From Microbacterium sp. ProA8 (GTDB taxonomy: Bacteria; Actinomycetota; Actinomycetes; Actinomycetales; Microbacteriaceae): 64,000 nt of DNA. Positions 33,832-41,662 of this stretch are shown in pieces. Numbering within the stretch: position 1 is the first letter of the stretch; every line of letters starts with the position of its first letter. The stretch covers positions 3,472,001 through 3,536,000 of the forward strand of contig NZ_CP157000.1 in the NCBI RefSeq assembly GCF_039905635.1, in the 5' to 3' direction. The notes below the pieces were generated by a model that did not search any database, was not told where the DNA came from, and saw only the letters and a program-made list of their open reading frames with translations. The translations under genes were made by a program, and so were the position numbers.

Positions 33832-33848
33832 TGTTCACACTGTACACA
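33832..33848. promoter_or_regulatory. TetR-type operator upstream of DUF899 gene
   Basis: TGTTCACACTGTACACA differs at one of 17 positions from the site at 26354-26370 in front of the TetR gene. It lies 28 nt upstream of the DUF899 start. The rest of the 328-bp gap 33805-34132 holds no gene I can support, only GC-rich sequence and the TAGCAT box for the next gene. Confidence 0.6.
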
Positions 33849-34132
33849 TCTGGATGCCGGCGTCAAGGGTGCTCGCGCGAACGCAGGCGCGCCCGCCCGT
33901 CGCCAATCCACGCGTCGCCGGCGCGTACCTCGGCGCACATCATGTGCTCTCGCCGAGTGCGCGCTATGCGCGCGCGGAGCGGGCGTCTTCGGCGAGGTCA
34001 CACGATCTCGACAGGATGCCGACGGTCGCAGCATCCGCTTCACCCGGGCGTTCCCCGGGTCACCTCGCGCCGTGGGGGCGCACGATCTGGAGTCGCGGAG
34101 GCGGTGTCGCTCACCGCGGCTAGCATTCCGCT

Positions 34133-34705
34133 ATGGCCTCTCATGCCGACAAGCCCGTGCTGCACGTGGATACCGCGGCGGAGTGGGAGAGCTGGCTGGA
34201 GTCCAACCCCGACCCGGACGGGGTTCGACTGCGACTGCGCAAGACGGCGACCGCCAAGCCGGGGATCACGTACGCCGAAGCGCTCGACGTCGCACTCTGC
34301 TTCGGCTGGATCGACGGGCAGAAGCAGTCGCTCGACGCGGACTACTTCCTGCAGGCGTTCACTCCGCGACGATCGCGCAGCATGTGGTCGAAGGTCAACA
34401 TCGGGCACGTGACGCGACTGATCGAGGAAGGCCGGATGCGGCCTGCGGGCCAGCAGGAGATCGATCGGGCGAAAGCGGACGGGCGCTGGGATGCCGCCTA
34501 CCGCCAGCGAGACGGCGACGTCCCCGCGGAGTTGCAGGCGGCCCTCGACGCCGACCCCCAGGTCGCTGCCGCCTTCGCGGCGCAGTCCGCGCAGAACCGG
34601 TTCGCGATGTCCTTCCGCGTGGGGAATCTCAAGCGCCCGGAGTCACGCGCTGCCCGCGTCGCCCAGTACGTCGAGCTGCTCAAGCGGGGCGAGTCGATCC
34701 ACTGA
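34133..34705 (+). CDS. YdeI/OmpD-associated family protein
   Basis: A 190-residue protein of the YdeI/OmdA group. ALDVALCFGWIDGQKQSLDA with the following FTPRRSRSMWSKVN is the family core, and GRMRPAGQQEIDRAKADGRW comes next, as in bacteriocin-protection proteins. C-terminal residues such as NRFAMSFRVGNLKRPESRAA are typical. A TAGCAT -10 box 6 nt before ATG 34133 indicates leaderless translation. Exact function is unknown; YdeI relatives have been linked to antimicrobial peptide tolerance. The next small ORF begins 1 nt after its stop, so a short operon with the SDR is possible. Confidence 0.8.
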   Translation: MASHADKPVLHVDTAAEWESWLESNPDPDGVRLRLRKTATAKPGITYAEALDVALCFGWIDGQKQSLDADYFLQAFTPRRSRSMWSKVNIGHVTRLIEEGRMRPAGQQEIDRAKADGRWDAAYRQRDGDVPAELQAALDADPQVAAAFAAQSAQNRFAMSFRVGNLKRPESRAARVAQYVELLKRGESIH

Positions 34706-34706
34706 C

Positions 34707-34880
34707 GTGACCGTCGATGGCCTCACCATCTCCGCCGCCACGCCGAGGCAGCCGCTGCCACCTGCCGAAACCCATCGACTTCGGGCGATTGTGGACAACG
34801 ACCGACAGGGCCAGAAAGATGAGCTGATGGCGCTCTCCTCTTCTGACACTGCTGGTGGGGTTGCGGCGGTGGAAGCGTGA
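34707..34880 (+). CDS. Possible small ORF between YdeI and SDR genes (57 aa)
   Basis: GTG 34707 lies 1 nt after the YdeI stop and the ORF ends by overlapping the SDR start by 4 nt (GTGA), the tight coupling seen in real operons. The product begins VTVDGLTISAATPRQPLPPA and contains RLRAIVDNDRQGQKDELMAL, mostly hydrophilic with one amphipathic stretch. There is no independent ribosome-binding site. I do not recognise it and it may be only a spacer. Confidence 0.35.
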   Translation: MTVDGLTISAATPRQPLPPAETHRLRAIVDNDRQGQKDELMALSSSDTAGGVAAVEA

Positions 34881-35623
34881 CCGGCACACGCTCGTTCGTC
34901 GTCACCGGCGCGAGCGGCGGAGTCGGCAGCGCGATCGCCGAGCATCTGGCCTCACTGGGTCACGTCGTCGTCAACCTCGACCCCGATGCCGACCCGCGGC
35001 GATCCGCCTCGCGAACGCACCATTACCCCGGGAGTGCGGGGAACCCGGCCGACGCCCTGGCGGCTGCCGAGCTCGCAGAGAGCCAGGCTCCGCTGGCCGG
35101 GTGGGTCAACAACGCCGCAGTGTTCCGCGACGCCAGCCTCGCCAGCGCCTCGGCGGGTGAAATCGAGGAGCTCGTAGCCCTGAACCTGAACATGGCGATC
35201 ACCGGCTGCCGGATCGCCATTCAGCACTTCCTGGCTTGCTCCCGTCCCGGGTCGATCGTGAACGTGTCCTCACACCAAGCCCAGCGACCGGTACGGGGAG
35301 CACTGCCCTACGCCACCGCGAAAGCCGCCATCGAAGGACTGACCCGCGCGGCCGCAGTCGACCACGGCCCGCAAGGAATTCGGGTGAATGCCGTGGCATT
35401 GGGCTCCATCACGACGCCACGGTACGAGCAGTACCGCCAACTGCACCCTGAAGCTGATCAACAGATGGCTGCTCTGCACCCGATCGGCCGTATCGGCCAG
35501 CCGCACGACGTCGCACACGCCGTGGCTTTCCTTCTGTCGGAGGCGTCTGACTTCGTGACGGGCGTCGTACTGCCCATCGATGGCGGCCGGGGCGCGCTCG
35601 GCCCCGACCCGGAGAGCACCTAG
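34877..35623 (+). CDS. SDR family oxidoreductase (classical)
   Basis: A 248-residue short-chain dehydrogenase. SFVVTGASGGVGSAIAEHLA contains TGxxxGxG for the cofactor, VNNAAVF the NNAG equivalent, NVSSHQAQRPVRGALPYATAK the catalytic Ser-Tyr-Lys set (Tyr and Lys in PYATAK) and VLPIDGGRGAL the C-terminal PGG-like end. Cofactor preference cannot be read reliably: VNLDPDADPRRSAS after the second strand has Asp, favouring NAD(H). GTG 34877 overlaps the preceding small ORF by 4 nt. Its product, probably a ketone or alcohol oxidoreductase of unknown substrate, is unlinked to recognisable pathway genes. Confidence 0.85.
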   Translation: MTGTRSFVVTGASGGVGSAIAEHLASLGHVVVNLDPDADPRRSASRTHHYPGSAGNPADALAAAELAESQAPLAGWVNNAAVFRDASLASASAGEIEELVALNLNMAITGCRIAIQHFLACSRPGSIVNVSSHQAQRPVRGALPYATAKAAIEGLTRAAAVDHGPQGIRVNAVALGSITTPRYEQYRQLHPEADQQMAALHPIGRIGQPHDVAHAVAFLLSEASDFVTGVVLPIDGGRGALGPDPEST

Positions 35624-35713
35624 CGCCGTGGGCGCCGCTCCAAACTCACAGGAAATGAATCACAAAAAGATAACGACAGACACTTCCCTTCGTTACCTCG
35701 CCGTTATAGAGTG

Positions 35714-35817
35714 CATGCACGGTAGTTGTTTTGCTGTGGCAGCTACCGGCATGTGATTGCAGGACACTCTTGGTGCAAGGGACAAGGGCCGGTCGGTAGC
35801 CTCTCCGACCGGCCCTT
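35714..35817 (+). ncRNA. Candidate structured small RNA with three stems and its own terminator
   Basis: TATAGA at 35705-35710 fits a -10 box, giving a start near 35716. The next 100 bases hold no ORF but fold into three consecutive stems: CGGTAG at 35720-35725 with CTACCG at 35743-35748 (plus flanking CATG pairing), TTGCA at 35757-35761 with TGCAA at 35774-35778, and a 13-bp stem, AAGGGCCGGTCGG at 35784-35796 with 35805-35817, followed by a T-containing tail. The region is much AT-richer than its surroundings. No Rfam family is recognised and the -35 is weak, so this is a prediction. Confidence 0.4.
35784..35817 (+). terminator. Hairpin ending the candidate RNA / upstream of the HNH gene
   Basis: A 13-bp perfect stem with an 8-nt loop followed by TTACTCTT. 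Its left arm, with two flanking bases, is repeated exactly (ACAAGGGCCGGTCGG, 35782-35796 and 37432-37446) after the DUF222/HNH gene. Confidence 0.75.
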
Positions 35818-35897
35818 ACTCTTGCCGTCGCGCAACGCCTCTCCTCCCCAGCCAGGGCGACACACGCACTCGCGCCGGTTATCCACAGAAAAAGCTC

Positions 35898-35926
35898 TTG
35901 ACCAGCATTTTCTTACCTCTCTGATG
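35898..35926 (+). promoter_or_regulatory. Promoter of the DUF222/HNH gene
   Basis: TTGACC at 35898-35903 and TCTGAT at 35920-35925 are 16 nt apart. TTATCCACA, a perfect DnaA-box word, lies just upstream at 35879-35887; as a single copy it may be accidental. A GGAGG ribosome-binding site abuts the ATG at 35953. Confidence 0.45.
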
Positions 35927-35952
35927 TCGGAGCCCCTCGGCATGATGGAGGT

Positions 35953-37368
35953 ATGAACTTCCCGCTCGCCGACCTCCAGGGCATCGCCGCACTGCTTGGC
36001 GGCGCGCTCGCGGAGCCGCTCGATCGAGACGGGCAGCGCAGCCTCAGCGACGAGCAGCTCATCGCCGCGCTGAAGATCACGGAAGAGATCGGGCGATGGA
36101 CGGATGCCGCCCGCCTGGGTCTCGCCGGAGAGGTCGGGCGCCGCAGCGAACCCGGCGCCGCGGATGTCAGCCTGACGACCACGTACGGCTGCGACACCCC
36201 GATCGATCTCCTCGAGCGTGCGATCCACGTGTCGAACGCGACGGCGCGGGCGCGGCTGCGGACGGCACGGGCGATCACGAACGGGATGACTCTGACGGGG
36301 CAGACGAGGCCCGCCCCCTTGGACCACGCACGTCGGGAGTTCGCGGCGGGACGCCTCAGTCTCGACGCCCTGACCACCATCGCCGACGGCCTGCGCCCGC
36401 TCCAGCGGCGATGCGGCGCCGGCGAGTTGGCTGCGGCCGAGAGCGAACTCGTGCGTGCTGCCGTCGGAGAAGGCGGTGACCCGCCGTGCAGCGTCTATGA
36501 GCTCAGGATCATGGCCCAGACCTGGGCACTGTTCCTCGACCCCGATGGAACCCTGCCCGACGAAGACTCCGAGCGCATGCGCACCTTTCGCATCGGGCGG
36601 GAGCGCAACAACCTCTTCCCTCTGCACGGCAACGTCACCGCCGACATCGCGGCCGCGCTGCAGCGTCTGCTCGACGCCCACCTCAACCCCCGCGTCCAGG
36701 ACCGCGCTCCCCGCTTCGCCGACGTCGACACAGGCATCGACGGCGACTCGCCCGACGAGCACGTCCACGACCCGCGCACCGCCGATCAGAAGCGCCACGA
36801 CGCGTTCGCCGGCATCCTCTCCGCTGCCGCGTCCGCAGCAGAGAGCCCGACTCTCGGCGGCGCGGCGCCGACGCTCGTCGTCACCATTGCCGAGAACCAG
36901 CTCGACCGAGCCGACGGCGTCGCCTTCGTCGACGGCCCGGACGGCGAGGTCCCGGTCCCGGCGACCTTCGCACGGCAAATCGGATGCCACGGCACAATCC
37001 ATCGCGTCAGGCTCGGTCCGAACGGCTCGATCAAGGCCCTGTCGGTGCTCGATCGCGTCTTCACGCACTGGCAGCGGAAGGCGATCACCGCCCGCGACGG
37101 CGGCTGCGTCATCCCCGGCTGCCGCGTTCGCGCCGCCTGGTGCGAAGTGCACCATGTGACAGGCCATGCGCACGGAGGCCCAACGGACGTGGCGAACGGC
37201 GTCCTGCTCTGCTGGCACCATCACCGCACCATCGAGACCAGCGGGTGGGAGATCCGGATGGTCGACGGCGTGCCGCAGGTGAGGCCGCCGACCTGGATCG
37301 ATCACCGAAGACCATGGCGATCCACGAACCGGGTGCTCCACGACGATCTGCGAGCGAGATCGGCCTAG
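35953..37368 (+). CDS. DUF222 domain HNH endonuclease (13E12 repeat family)
   Basis: A 471-residue protein of the family that forms the REP13E12 elements of mycobacteria and occurs in many copies in actinobacteria. The N-terminal DUF222 region (about residues 30-330, including DTPIDLLERAIHVSNATARA) is followed by a C-terminal HNH nuclease: DGGCVIPGCRVRAAWCEVHH, then THTGHA-like VTGHAHGGPTDVANGVLLCW and HHHRTIE. GGAGGT directly abuts ATG 35953, shorter spacing than usual. The function is unknown; mobility has been suggested for mycobacterial copies. The 15-bp ACAAGGGCCGGTCGG repeated before and after the gene is consistent with a unit that moves or duplicates as a block. Confidence 0.88.
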   Translation: MNFPLADLQGIAALLGGALAEPLDRDGQRSLSDEQLIAALKITEEIGRWTDAARLGLAGEVGRRSEPGAADVSLTTTYGCDTPIDLLERAIHVSNATARARLRTARAITNGMTLTGQTRPAPLDHARREFAAGRLSLDALTTIADGLRPLQRRCGAGELAAAESELVRAAVGEGGDPPCSVYELRIMAQTWALFLDPDGTLPDEDSERMRTFRIGRERNNLFPLHGNVTADIAAALQRLLDAHLNPRVQDRAPRFADVDTGIDGDSPDEHVHDPRTADQKRHDAFAGILSAAASAAESPTLGGAAPTLVVTIAENQLDRADGVAFVDGPDGEVPVPATFARQIGCHGTIHRVRLGPNGSIKALSVLDRVFTHWQRKAITARDGGCVIPGCRVRAAWCEVHHVTGHAHGGPTDVANGVLLCWHHHRTIETSGWEIRMVDGVPQVRPPTWIDHRRPWRSTNRVLHDDLRARSA

Positions 37369-37433
37369 CGGGCGCGCGGCACAACAAGGCTCCCGACGGC
37401 AGGGTTCGACCGCAACATCTCGGCCGCACGAAC

Positions 37434-37466
37434 AAGGGCCGGTCGGGAAACCGCCCGACCGACCCT
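37434..37466. terminator. Hairpin downstream of the DUF222/HNH gene
   Basis: GGTCGGG at 37441-37447 pairs with CCCGACC at 37454-37460, extended by GGG/CCC past a 2-base mismatch. The left arm repeats the 35784 hairpin. It separates the HNH gene from the convergent symporter gene that ends at 37484. Confidence 0.6.
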
Positions 37467-37483
37467 CGTACCTGCGCGAACTC

Positions 37484-39097
37484 CTAGTGGTTGACCGCCT
37501 TCTCGGCACCGATGCCGGTGAGCGAGCGCACCTCCATCTCGGACTGCTTCCTCGCGTCCTCCGGGGTCTTGTCGAGCACGCTCACGATCCAGCCCAGCAG
37601 GAACGCGAGCGGGATCGAGATGATGCCGGGGTTCGACAGCGGGAACCAGGCGAAGTTGATCGCCTCGGTCTTGAGCATCGACGTCTCAGAGCCCGACACG
37701 ACCGGCGAGAACACGATGAGCAGGATCGCCGAGGCGAGACCGCCGTACATGCTCCACAGGGCGCCCTTCGTCGTGAAGCGCTTCCAGAAGAGCGAGTACA
37801 CGATGGTGGGCAGGTTGGCCGACGCCGCGACGGCGAAGGCGAGCGCGACCAGGAACGCGACGTTCTGGCCGTTCGCGCCGATGCCGCCGACGATCGCCAC
37901 GATGCCGATGATGACCACCGTGCGGCGCGCGACCTTGACCTCGGCGCCCGGCTCCGGCTTGCCCTTCTTCACGACCGACGCGTAGATGTCGTGCGCGAAC
38001 GAGGCGGCTGCCGTGATGGTGAGGCCGGCGACCACCGCGAGGATCGTGGCGAACGCGATCGCCGAGATGAGGCCGAGCAGCAGCGGTCCGCCCAGCGAGA
38101 ACGCGAGCAGCGGTGCCGCCGAGTTCGGGCCGCCGGGTGCGGCGGCGATGACCGCCGGGCCGACGAGGGCGGCGGCGCCGTAGCCGAGCACCAGCGTGAA
38201 CACGTAGAAGATGCCGATCAGCCAGATGGCCCAGACCACCGACTTGCGCGCCTCCTTTGCCGTGGGCACGGTGTAGAACCGCATGAGCACGTGGGGCAGT
38301 GCGGCCGTGCCCAGCACGAGGGCGAGGCCGAGCGAGAGGAAGTCGATCTTCGCGACCTCAGACACGCCGTACTTCAGGCCCGGGTCGAGGATCGCCGGGT
38401 TCTCGGCGACCGCGACGGCCTTGTCCAGAAGCGCGGAGAAGTCGAACCCGTTGAGCGCGAGCACCCAGACCGTCATCACACCGGCGCCGGCGATGAGCAG
38501 CACCGCCTTGATGATCTGCACCCACGTGGTGCCCTTCATGCCGCCGATGAGCACGTAGAGGATCATGAGGGCGCCCACCACCGTGATGACGAGAGCCTGA
38601 CCGAGCTGGTCGCCGATGCCGAGCAGCAGCGAGACCAGACCACCGGCACCTGCCATCTGTGCGAGCAGGTAGAAGAAGCAGACGACGAGCGTCGTGGTCG
38701 CTGCGGCGATGCGCACCGGGCGCTGCTTCAGGCGGAACGACAGCACGTCGGCCATCGTGAACTTGCCCGTGTTGCGCAGGAGCTCCGCGACGAGGAGGAG
38801 GGCCACCAGCCAGGCGACCAGGAACCCGATCGAGTACAGGAAGCCGTCGTAGCCCGTCATGGCGATCGCGCCGACGATACCCAGGAACGACGCCGCAGAC
38901 AGGTAGTCGCCGGCGATGGCCGCGCCGTTCTGGCCACCGGTGAACGACCGCCCTGCGGCGTAGTAATCCGCGGCCGTCTTGTTGTTCCGGCTGGCGCGGA
39001 ACACGATGACCATCGTCACGGCGACGAACGCGCCGAAGATGGCGATGTTGAGCCAGGGCTCACCGGGCGAGGTGCTCGCCGCTTCGAAGCGCAGCAT
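37484..39097 (-). CDS. actP: Cation acetate/monocarboxylate symporter (ActP/MctC-like SSS family)
   Basis: A 537-residue sodium:solute symporter family protein with about 13 helices. GDYLSAASFLGIVGAIAMTG is the hallmark block of acetate and pyruvate transporters, with GGMKGTTWVQIIKAVLLIAG, TAALPHVLMRFYTVPTAKEA and FAHDIYASVVKKG as further signatures. It imports acetate, propionate or pyruvate coupled to a cation. Its ATG overlaps the DUF485 stop by one base, the usual actP partner gene. It is divergent from a LytS/LytTR operon that ends in a second symporter. Co-transcription with DUF485 and LytTR control are inferred. Confidence 0.9.
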   Translation of the reverse strand: MLRFEAASTSPGEPWLNIAIFGAFVAVTMVIVFRASRNNKTAADYYAAGRSFTGGQNGAAIAGDYLSAASFLGIVGAIAMTGYDGFLYSIGFLVAWLVALLLVAELLRNTGKFTMADVLSFRLKQRPVRIAAATTTLVVCFFYLLAQMAGAGGLVSLLLGIGDQLGQALVITVVGALMILYVLIGGMKGTTWVQIIKAVLLIAGAGVMTVWVLALNGFDFSALLDKAVAVAENPAILDPGLKYGVSEVAKIDFLSLGLALVLGTAALPHVLMRFYTVPTAKEARKSVVWAIWLIGIFYVFTLVLGYGAAALVGPAVIAAAPGGPNSAAPLLAFSLGGPLLLGLISAIAFATILAVVAGLTITAAASFAHDIYASVVKKGKPEPGAEVKVARRTVVIIGIVAIVGGIGANGQNVAFLVALAFAVAASANLPTIVYSLFWKRFTTKGALWSMYGGLASAILLIVFSPVVSGSETSMLKTEAINFAWFPLSNPGIISIPLAFLLGWIVSVLDKTPEDARKQSEMEVRSLTGIGAEKAVNH

Positions 39098-39477
39098 CAG
39101 CGGGCCTCCTCGTTCTTGAGAGCGTCGGACACGAAAGTGCCGGTCTCGATCTCGTCGCGGATCTCCTCCGCGAGCGGGTCGAGGTTGCGGTTGGCGTAGT
39201 GCACGTACCAGGTCGTCACGGCGAAGGTGGTGACCACCTGTGCCATGCCGAGCACCATCGCGATGTTGACGCTTCCGAACACCCGGGTGGACATGAAGTC
39301 GTGCGCATAGGTGGCGAGCAGCACGTAGGCGAAGTACCAGGCGAGACAAGCGCCCAGAACGGGGAAGACGAAGCTCCGGTGGGTGCGCCGAAGCCGTTGG
39401 AACTCGGATGATGATTGGACCGCGCCGTAGTCGACCTCTGCGAGGTCTACGGCGGCGCGTGGGGCTTCGTTGCCCAT
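39097..39477 (-). CDS. DUF485 membrane protein (partner of ActP-type symporter)
   Basis: A 126-residue protein with two transmembrane helices, FVFPVLGACLAWYFAYVLLA and SVNIAMVLGMAQVVTTFAVT, separated by YAHDFMSTRVFG. SSEFQRLRRTHRSFVFP and TTWYVHYANRNLDPLAEEIR are DUF485 signatures. DUF485 genes regularly precede actP/mctC and the product is thought to assist or regulate the transporter. GAAGGAGAG precedes ATG 39477. The TGATG overlap with the symporter indicates coupling. Confidence 0.88.
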   Translation of the reverse strand: MGNEAPRAAVDLAEVDYGAVQSSSEFQRLRRTHRSFVFPVLGACLAWYFAYVLLATYAHDFMSTRVFGSVNIAMVLGMAQVVTTFAVTTWYVHYANRNLDPLAEEIRDEIETGTFVSDALKNEEAR

Positions 39478-39536
39478 GGCGTCTCTCCTTCGAGGGGGGG
39501 TCGGCGGACCGTCGGCCGCGCCGCTGCGTTGACAGT

Positions 39537-39653
39537 GCGACCATGGTCGCGCGCGGCCGGGCGTGCCGGGGGTGGCCGCCGTTCGTCGTCGGTGAGCGGG
39601 GTCCACGGTGCGACGAACGGCGGATCGACGACGACGAACGACAGCGACGAACG
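39537..39653. promoter_or_regulatory. Repeat-rich divergent control region, candidate LytTR binding sites
   Basis: CGACGAACG occurs as direct repeats at 39611, 39632 and 39645 and in inverted orientation inside CCGCCGTTCGTCG (39576-39588), which is a perfect 13-bp inverted repeat with 39611-39623. The 21-bp start-to-start distance of the first two copies equals that of known LytTR sites (9-bp repeats, 12-bp gap), and the reverse-strand CCGTTCGTC fits much of their consensus. A separate 14-bp palindrome GCGACCATGGTCGC lies at 39537-39550, 3 nt after TTGACA at 39529. Confidence 0.55.
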
Positions 39654-39674
39654 ACGGCGGCTACGCTGGCGTGC

Positions 39675-40922
39675 ATGCCCGAGTCGATGCTGCTCGCCGC
39701 TGCCGCCGGCGCCGTCGCCGGGGCACTCGCGGTCGGCGTGGTCCTTCTGCTCCGGCGGATCGTCGTCACCTCGAAGGATCTCGGCACCGACGTCGAGCAG
39801 GCGACGTACCAGACGCTGCACCTCGCGAGCCGCGCGGCCAAGCACCTCCGCGGCGGCATCGCCGAAGGCGACGCGACGCGTGCCGGGCGGCACCTGCGCG
39901 CCCTTCTCGGGTGCGAGACCCTGGCTCTCGTCGACTCGGCGGGCCATGTCACGGTCGAGGGCGACGACGCCGTCCGTGAGGTCGCCGGACGCCTGGCGGC
40001 CGAGGTGCGCGCCTCGAACCGTCCGCAGCTGCAGCGGCGCATCCGGATCGGCGACCGGGAGACGGATGTCGTCGCCGCGCCGATCCTCGCGGGCGGCGCG
40101 CCCGCCGGGGCCATCGTCGCCTTCGCCCCGCGTGTGCGGGCGGGTCTCGTACGCGCGACCGGCGAGGTCGCGGACTGGGTCGCGGCGCAGGTCGAGCTCG
40201 GCGAGCTCGACGCGTCGAGAGCGGCGCTCGCCGAGGCCGAAGTGCGCGCGCTGCGCGCGCAGATCAGCCCTCACTTCATCTACAACTCGCTGAACGCGAT
40301 CGCCTCGTTCATCAACACCGACCCGGCCAAAGCACGAGAGCTGGTTCTCGAGTTCGCCGACTTCACCCGCTACTCGTTCCGCCGCCACGGCGACTTCACC
40401 ACGGTGGCCGAGGAGCTCCGCTCGATCGACAGCTATCTGAAGCTCGAGCGCGCACGATTCGGCGACCGACTGAAGGTGACGCTGCAGATCGCGCCGGAGG
40501 TCCTCTCGACGGTCGTGCCGTTCCTCTCGATCCAGCCGCTCGTGGAGAACGCGGTGAGGCACGGGCTCGAGGGCAAGGAGGGGGGCGGACGCATCACGAT
40601 CGAGGCATCCGATCAGGGCGCGTTCGCCGAGATCAGCGTCGAGGACGACGGCGTCGGCATCGACCCCGACGCGCTCGAACGTGCGCTCGCCGGCGCGGCG
40701 ACCGGCCAGCACGTGGGCCTGCGCAACGTGGACGCGCGCCTGCGACAGGTGTACGGCAACGAGCACGGACTGGTCGTCGAGACCAACGTGGGTGCCGGAA
40801 CTCTGGTGCGGATGCGGGTGCCGAAGTCGCAGCCGGGCCGTGTCGCGGCAGCGTCCGGCGCTCCCGGCCGGATACCGGCATCCCCCGCTCCTGCCGGCAC
40901 GGAAGGGAGGCGGGAACGGTGA
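39675..40922 (+). CDS. LytS-type sensor histidine kinase with GAF-like sensor
   Basis: A 415-residue kinase. One N-terminal transmembrane helix (MLLAAAAGAVAGALAVGVVL), then a GAF-like region (about 60-175, with GCETLALVDSAGHVTVEGDD), then the His_kinase (LytS/YehU) domain, ISPHFIYNSLNAIASFINTD with phosphoacceptor His200, and an HATPase_c with LVENAVRHGLEG and VEDDGVGID. TACGCT 7 nt before ATG 39675 gives a leaderless start. BtsS/YpdA-type LytS kinases sense pyruvate or related signals and control transporter genes, which matches the two monocarboxylate symporters here. The response-regulator gene overlaps its stop (GTGA). Confidence 0.88.
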   Translation: MPESMLLAAAAGAVAGALAVGVVLLLRRIVVTSKDLGTDVEQATYQTLHLASRAAKHLRGGIAEGDATRAGRHLRALLGCETLALVDSAGHVTVEGDDAVREVAGRLAAEVRASNRPQLQRRIRIGDRETDVVAAPILAGGAPAGAIVAFAPRVRAGLVRATGEVADWVAAQVELGELDASRAALAEAEVRALRAQISPHFIYNSLNAIASFINTDPAKARELVLEFADFTRYSFRRHGDFTTVAEELRSIDSYLKLERARFGDRLKVTLQIAPEVLSTVVPFLSIQPLVENAVRHGLEGKEGGGRITIEASDQGAFAEISVEDDGVGIDPDALERALAGAATGQHVGLRNVDARLRQVYGNEHGLVVETNVGAGTLVRMRVPKSQPGRVAAASGAPGRIPASPAPAGTEGRRER

Positions 40923-41662
40923 TCTCCGTGCTCATCGCCGACGACGAACAGCCCGCGATCGACGAGCTCGCGTTCCTGCTCGGGCAGGACGCGCGCATCG
41001 GCGTCATCCACCAGGCGGCGTCGGGCGCCGAGGCGATCCGGCTCCTCACGCGCGAGCCCGTCGACGCCGCATTCCTCGACATCCACATGCCCGGCCTCAA
41101 CGGCTTCGATCTCGCCCGCGCGCTGCAGCGCTTCGAGCGCCGGCCGGCGCTCGTCTTCGTCACCGCCGACGAAGAGAGCGCCCTCGAGGCCTTCGACCTC
41201 GCCGCGGTCGACTATCTGCTCAAGCCGGTGCGCACCGAACGGCTGCACCGCTCGGTCACCCGCATCGTCGAGGCGATCAAGTCTCAGGCGGCGCCGTCGA
41301 CGGATGCCGCGGCCTCCGCGAAACCCGAGATGATCGCGGTCACTCTGGGCGGCACGACGCGCATGATCCGGCGCGACGAGGTGCGCTACGTGCAGGCGCA
41401 GGGCGACTACGCCCGGCTGCACACCGAGGAGGCGAGCTACCTCGTGCGGGTGCCGATGTCGGACCTCGAACGGCAGTGGGCCGACACGTTCGTGCGAATC
41501 CACCGCTCGTACCTCGTCGCGATCCCGCATCTGGCCCGCCTGCGGCTCGGCGGCGATCACCCGAGTGTCGTGGTCGGCGTCGCCGAACTGCCGGTGAGCC
41601 GGCGCCTTCTGCCGGCTCTGCGCGATCGACTCGAGTCGACGACGATCCGGCCGCGGACATGA
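40919..41662 (+). CDS. LytTR family response regulator
   Basis: A 247-residue response regulator: receiver domain (residues 1-120) with Asp54 in AAFLDIHMPGLNG, DDEQ at 9-12 and Lys in LLKPVR, followed by a linker and a LytTR DNA-binding domain from about 140, with VRYVQAQGDYARLHTEE and FVRIHRSYLVAIPH as signatures. GTG 40919 overlaps the kinase stop by 4 nt. It is the likely reader of the CGACGAACG repeats at 39576-39653, so would control its own operon and the divergent DUF485-symporter pair. Confidence 0.92.
   Translation: MISVLIADDEQPAIDELAFLLGQDARIGVIHQAASGAEAIRLLTREPVDAAFLDIHMPGLNGFDLARALQRFERRPALVFVTADEESALEAFDLAAVDYLLKPVRTERLHRSVTRIVEAIKSQAAPSTDAAASAKPEMIAVTLGGTTRMIRRDEVRYVQAQGDYARLHTEEASYLVRVPMSDLERQWADTFVRIHRSYLVAIPHLARLRLGGDHPSVVVGVAELPVSRRLLPALRDRLESTTIRPRT

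Noticed and set aside
33850..34130. Possible gene in the 328-bp gap
   Set aside because: Frames there are short, Arg-rich and without a start site; only an operator and a -10 box are supported.
35879..35887. Perfect DnaA box TTATCCACA and TGTGGACAA at 34790-34798
   Set aside because: Single isolated boxes without clusters, dnaA/dnaN or an AT-rich unwinding element; not an origin.
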